The notes under the pieces were generated by a model. It saw nothing but the letters and a program-made list of their open reading frames with translations. It made no database searches and had not been told where the DNA came from. A program made the position numbers and the translations under genes. A stretch of 18,992 bases of DNA from Phycisphaerae bacterium SM23_33 (GTDB lineage: Bacteria; Planctomycetota; Phycisphaerae; SM23-33). Shown one piece after another: positions 15,637 through 18,992 of the stretch. The DNA is taken from assembly GCA_001303665.1 (NCBI GenBank), contig LJUF01000011.1, positions 1-18,992 of the forward strand, in the 5' to 3' direction. How positions within the stretch are numbered: position 1 is the stretch's first letter; each line of letters opens with the position of its first letter.

Positions 15637-16917
15637 CTAGCTTTTCTGCACGTCACAGGCGATGGCGGCCATCTGCTCGATGAAGTTCGGGAAGGTCTTC
15701 TTCACGCAATCGATGTCGTTGATGATGGTCTGGCCGGCCGCGACCATCCCGGCAATGGCCAGGGTCATGACCATGCGGTGGTCGGACCGGCTGTCGAGCC
15801 GCGCCCCGTGCAGCCGGCTGTGGCGGATCACCAGCCCGTCCGGCCGCTCCTCGACGTCGGCCCCCATCGCCGACAGGGCGTTGTACATCTCGCTGACGCG
15901 GTCGCACTCCTTGTGGCGGCAGATCTCGGCGTTGTGCAGCACGGTTTCGCCCTCGGCGCAGGCGCCGATGACAGCCAGCAGCATGAACTGGTCCACAAAG
16001 TCGTTGCAGTCGATCTTCCGGCCGCGCAGCCGCGAGGTTCGGGCGACCACGCCGTCGGCGGCAACTTCGACGTTGGCGCCCATCTCGCGCAGCACGTCCA
16101 AAACCACCTTGTCGCCCTGGACGTCGCCGGGGTCCAGGCCGGTAACGCGGACCTCGCTGTTGGGGCAGAGCAGTCCGGCCGCGATGGGATACATCGCCGC
16201 CGACCAGTCGGCCGGTATTCTCGTCTCAAAGCCGCCCCAGCGCGACCCGCCCGGGATGCGATACCGCCGGAAGTCCTGGTTCTCGATGGCCACGCCGCAG
16301 CGCTCCAGCCACCACAGCGTCACGCCCACCCAAGGCTTCTCGCCGGGGTCGTGGACGATCAGCTCGGTGGGGGCCTCGGCCAGCGAGGCGGCGATCAGCA
16401 GGGCGCTGACCGGCTGGGAGTCGGCCCCGTCGATCTCGGCCCGGCCGCCTTTCAGCGGGCCGCGGACCACCACCGGGGCGTGGCCGTCGCCCTTGGTGCT
16501 GACGCCCCAGGCGCCCAGGGAGATCAGGGCGTCCAGCAGCGGCTGGCAGATGCGGATGCGGCGGATGGACTCATCGCCGGTCAGCACGCTGTAGCCCTCG
16601 CAGCAGGCGGCCAGGGCGGTGAAGAAGCGGAAGATGATCCCGCTGTTGCCGCAGTTGATGACGTCCTCCGGCGTCCGCAGCCGCCCGCCCGTGCCCACCA
16701 CCTTCCAGGCGTTGCCCGCAGCCGGCTCGATGCTGGCCCCGAACATCTCCAGGGCCTCGACGCCGCGCATCCAGTCGGCCGAGACCGCGGGGTCCCCGAT
16801 CCGGCTGGTCCCTTCGGCCAGCGCCGCCATCATCAGGGCGCGGAATGAATGCGACTTGTTCGGCGGCACGCGAACCGTCCCGCGAAGGTTCTGGGATGGC
16901 TGAACGAAGAGGTCCAC
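15637..16917 (-). CDS. aroA: 3-phosphoshikimate 1-carboxyvinyltransferase (EPSP synthase) AroA
   Basis: AroA joins PEP to shikimate 3-phosphate to give EPSP, the substrate of the neighbouring AroC. The 426-residue protein retains the active-site set: PPNKSHSFRALMMAALAEG (K21, S22, R26), NCGNSGIIFRFF (89-99), DSQPVSALLIAA, CNDFVDQF (D306), RHKECDR (R340), SDHRMVM (H380, R381) and CVKKTFPNF (K407). It is divergent: GNSGT is GNSGI, and the position of E. coli Pro101 is Phe98. It starts with GTG 16917 behind a distant AAGGG, giving MDLFVQPSQNLRGTVRVP. The 241-bp gap upstream is shared with the divergent UxaC-like gene and should hold both promoters. Confidence 0.93.
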   Translation of the reverse strand: MDLFVQPSQNLRGTVRVPPNKSHSFRALMMAALAEGTSRIGDPAVSADWMRGVEALEMFGASIEPAAGNAWKVVGTGGRLRTPEDVINCGNSGIIFRFFTALAACCEGYSVLTGDESIRRIRICQPLLDALISLGAWGVSTKGDGHAPVVVRGPLKGGRAEIDGADSQPVSALLIAASLAEAPTELIVHDPGEKPWVGVTLWWLERCGVAIENQDFRRYRIPGGSRWGGFETRIPADWSAAMYPIAAGLLCPNSEVRVTGLDPGDVQGDKVVLDVLREMGANVEVAADGVVARTSRLRGRKIDCNDFVDQFMLLAVIGACAEGETVLHNAEICRHKECDRVSEMYNALSAMGADVEERPDGLVIRHSRLHGARLDSRSDHRMVMTLAIAGMVAAGQTIINDIDCVKKTFPNFIEQMAAIACDVQKS

Positions 16918-17158
16918 GGTCAGATAAGCCCTTTACACAAAGCCCGGTTGATTCATCCTAACGGGGCCGGGGTGACGCCGTCAAGGCCGGCAGCCGGGCC
17001 GGAGGCGCCGCGGCCGGCCGGCGGCGGCATCCCTGTGGCGGGCCTGAGATCCAAACCGGGGAGGACCCCGCAACTGCACGGTTGACCCGCCGAGGAAACT
17101 GGTGTTCTTTAGTCTGCCTCAAAACGCCCGCAACCCGCAGGAAGGAGCCCGACGAACC

Positions 17159-18406
17159 ATGTCGACCGAGATCGCTTCGATGGCCGAGGCCGTGCGAAAG
17201 GCGGTTGGTTCCACCGTCATCACCGACATCCACACCCACCTGTTCCCGCCGTCCCACGGCAAGCTGCTGCTCTGGGGCGCCGACGAGATGCTGACCTACC
17301 ACTACCTGGTGGCGGAGCTGTTCACCGTCGCCCCGCCCGGCCTGACCTGCCAGAAGTTCTGGTCGCTGCCCAAGCCCAAGCAGGCCGACCTGGTCTGGGA
17401 GCACGTCTTTCTGCGGCACGGGGCGCTGTCCGAGGCCGCCCGCGGGGTCATCACCACGTTCAACAAGCTCGGCCTGGACGTGGCCGGGCGCGACCTGGAC
17501 GGCATCCGAAAGTGGTTCGCCGCCCAGAAGGTCGAAGACTACCTCGCCCGCGTCTTCCAGACGGCCAACATCGACTCCGCGGTGATGACCAACAACCCCT
17601 TCAACCCCCAGGAGGCCGCCTATCTCAACCGGGACCTGCCCTGCCCCGACTGCCTCAAGCCCGCCCTGCGGATCGACCCGCTGCTGGTGGACTTCAAGTC
17701 GGCCGTCAAGACCATGAAGGACGCCGGCTGCAAGGTCCAGCTCCGCCCCACGCAGAAGACCTTCGACGAGGTCCGCCGGTTCCTTCTGGGCTGGTCGGAG
17801 AAGATCAAGCCGCTGTATTTCGCCGCGTCGCTGGGGCCGGAGTTCGCCTACCCGGACGATTCCCTCCGCACCAAGGTCATCGACCAGGCCATCATGCCGG
17901 CGGCGCTGGAGGTCGGCGTGCCCTTCGCCATGATGATCGGCGTGCGCAAGGCCGTGAATCCCGACCTGGGCGACGGCGGCGACGGCGTGGGCGTGGCCGA
18001 CGTGGCGGCGGTGATGCACCTGCTCCAGAGGTACCCGGCGGGGAAGTTCATGGTCACGATGCTGTCGCGGGTCAACCAGCACGAGCTGTGCGTGCTGGCG
18101 CGGAAGTTCGGCAGCCTGCACGTCTTCGGCTGCTGGTGGTTCTGCAACGACCCCAGCATCGTCGAGGAGATGACCCGCCAGCGGCTGGAGCTTTTGGGGA
18201 CGGCCTTCACCTGCCAGCACTCCGACGCCCGCGTGCTGGACCAACTCATCTACAAGTGGGCCCACACGCGGAAGGTCGTCGCCGAGGTGCTGGTGGGCAA
18301 ATACACCGACCTGGTCCACGCCGGCTGGCGGCCCACGAAAGACGAGATTTGGCGCGACGCCCGCGCCCTCTTCGGCGGCTCCTTCGCGGAGTTCCTGGCA
18401 AGATAG
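17159..18406 (+). CDS. Glucuronate isomerase-like (UxaC family) protein
   Basis: The 415-residue protein shows UxaC-family features: DIHTHLFPP (H25 and H27, the metal-binding HxH of the amidohydrolase superfamily), LLLWGADEMLTYHYLVAELF (residues 37-56), a W-L-P-K-K-Q-A-D-L-W helix, ARGVITTFNKLGL, and AVMTNNPFNP. The C-terminal CWWFCNDPSIVEEM and CQHSDARVLDQL correspond to the family's WWF and SR/DAR blocks. UxaC interconverts glucuronate/fructuronate and galacturonate/tagaturonate. This protein is about 50 residues shorter than the usual ~465-470, so it may be a related subfamily with another sugar substrate. Start ATG 17159 has GAAGGAG upstream at a long spacing of 11; an earlier ATG at 17102 would add 19 odd residues. 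It is a single plus-strand gene convergent with the acetamidase family gene. Confidence 0.8.
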   Translation: MSTEIASMAEAVRKAVGSTVITDIHTHLFPPSHGKLLLWGADEMLTYHYLVAELFTVAPPGLTCQKFWSLPKPKQADLVWEHVFLRHGALSEAARGVITTFNKLGLDVAGRDLDGIRKWFAAQKVEDYLARVFQTANIDSAVMTNNPFNPQEAAYLNRDLPCPDCLKPALRIDPLLVDFKSAVKTMKDAGCKVQLRPTQKTFDEVRRFLLGWSEKIKPLYFAASLGPEFAYPDDSLRTKVIDQAIMPAALEVGVPFAMMIGVRKAVNPDLGDGGDGVGVADVAAVMHLLQRYPAGKFMVTMLSRVNQHELCVLARKFGSLHVFGCWWFCNDPSIVEEMTRQRLELLGTAFTCQHSDARVLDQLIYKWAHTRKVVAEVLVGKYTDLVHAGWRPTKDEIWRDARALFGGSFAEFLAR

Positions 18407-18468
18407 AAACAGCCGCCCCGACGGGCCGGGCCGGTGGCCCCGCCCCCCGCGGCGCCTGACGGCGCTGG

Positions 18469-18992
18469 CTACCGGCCCCAGTCCAGCAGCGGAACCTCCA
18501 GGCCGACGACCAGCGGGACGTCGGACTTGCCCATGCCCCAGACGGCGCCGTTGCGCAGGTCGCCCACCGTGGTGCAGTACAGGAACGCTTCCTTCTCGGT
18601 CACGCCGGCGACGCGGGCGAGGATCCCGGCGGCGTCGGCGGCCGCCAAGTCGCGGGCCTCGTGGTAGCTCCGCCGGCAGGCGATGCAAACGAAGGAATGC
18701 GGCTTCTGCACCATGGGCCGGACGGGCAGGAACCTGTCGTCTTTCGTGATTCGCACCCGCACGTTGGCGGCGCACTCGGCCCCCAGGCCCAGGACTTCGC
18801 CGTCGCCCTGGCAGGCGTGCACGTCGCCCAGCACCAGCAGGGCGCCTTCCAGCTCCGCCCGCAGCAGCAGGGCATTGCCGGCCGCGACGTCCTTGAAGTC
18901 CATGTTGCCGCCGTTGTCCCAGGGATTGGGCGGCGGCTCGGCCGGGGTGACGTAGATGTCCCCGATCATCATCCGCTTGGGCGCCCACAGCC
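18469..18992 (-). CDS. Acetamidase/formamidase family protein, C-terminal part (cut by window edge)
   Basis: The reading frame is open to the right edge, so only about 174 C-terminal residues are present. Visible motifs match the FmdA/AmdA family: PPPNPWDNGGNMD with the GGN-D block, GALLVLGDVHACQGDGEVLG (the metal-associated GDxHAxQGDGE signature) and GAECAANVRVRI. The family hydrolyses acetamide or formamide to the acid and ammonia; the exact substrate is not known. ATG codons at 18972 and 18969 are internal methionines: the in-frame codons before them (LWAPKR) continue the protein, whose family length is about 300 residues. It is convergent with the UxaC-like gene, 62 bp apart. Confidence 0.85.
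   Translation of the reverse strand, partial: LWAPKRMMIGDIYVTPAEPPPNPWDNGGNMDFKDVAAGNALLLRAELEGALLVLGDVHACQGDGEVLGLGAECAANVRVRITKDDRFLPVRPMVQKPHSFVCIACRRSYHEARDLAAADAAGILARVAGVTEKEAFLYCTTVGDLRNGAVWGMGKSDVPLVVGLEVPLLDWGR

Noticed and set aside
14242..16848. An 868-codon plus-strand open frame opposite aroC and aroA
   Set aside because: It is the antisense shadow of two well-recognised enzymes. Its translation is rich in V/A/G/H/L repeats with no domain, and long antisense frames are expected at this GC content.
16958..18988. A 676-codon minus-strand open frame spanning the UxaC-like gene and the right edge
   Set aside because: It crosses the motif-bearing UxaC-like gene in antisense and is out of frame with the acetamidase family motifs; no recognisable domain.

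Overview
This GC-rich window (18,992 bp) looks like a chromosomal segment from a planctomycete, probably an uncultured Phycisphaerae-like lineage. The evidence is the three secreted beta-helix proteins that end in a paired EF-hand/dockerin-like module of the 'DGLDYNVWSLNYG' type followed by a PEP-CTERM sorting tail, together with a DUF2961 protein, a short UxaC-like protein and a divergent AroA/AroC pair. This placement is inferred from protein style, not from a marker-gene comparison. No rRNA, tRNA, CRISPR, insertion sequence, integrase or phage gene was seen, and no gene-free stretch exceeds about 270 bp.

Layout, left to right. (1) 73-4877, plus strand: three tandem paralogous secreted right-handed beta-helix proteins (494, 485 and 512 aa). 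Their last ~100 codons are almost the same DNA, while their N-terminal bodies have diverged. A decayed fourth PEP-CTERM tail and a strong hairpin lie between the first two. (2) 4981-5718, plus: an endonuclease/exonuclease/phosphatase-fold enzyme, overlapping tail to tail with (3) a GAF + HD-GYP cyclic-di-GMP phosphodiesterase (5702-6913, minus). (4) 7178-7645, minus: a DUF2203 protein, divergent from (5) truB (7896-8780, plus), which overlaps tail to tail with (6) a two-gene minus operon, six-helix membrane protein then DUF985 cupin (9937 to 8758), whose genes overlap by 11 bp. (7) 10126-11157, plus: a Gfo/Idh/MocA oxidoreductase. (8) 16917 to 11209, minus: a five-gene co-directional run, aroA, aroC, a DUF2961 (GH172-like) protein, a secreted TIM-barrel-like protein and a six-helix membrane protein, with gaps of 57, 73 and 10 bp and then an 11-bp overlap. 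(9) 17159-18406, plus: a glucuronate-isomerase-like (UxaC family) protein. (10) 18469 to the right edge, minus: the C-terminal part of an acetamidase/formamidase family protein.

How the genes fit together. Region 1 is a small surface-protein island, exported by a signal peptide and presumably anchored by an exosortase that is not in the window. The DUF2961, TIM-barrel, Gfo/Idh/MocA and UxaC-like genes suggest a carbohydrate-using lifestyle. The shikimate genes aroA and aroC encode consecutive steps to chorismate. Both are unusual at conserved motifs: AroC has an insertion that moves its GESHG histidine, and AroA has Ile and Phe at the positions equivalent to E. coli Thr97 and Pro101. The most interesting points are the mosaic evolution of the beta-helix genes, the orphan PEP-CTERM tail, these two enzyme oddities, and the coupled operon of unknown secreted and membrane proteins downstream of aroC.
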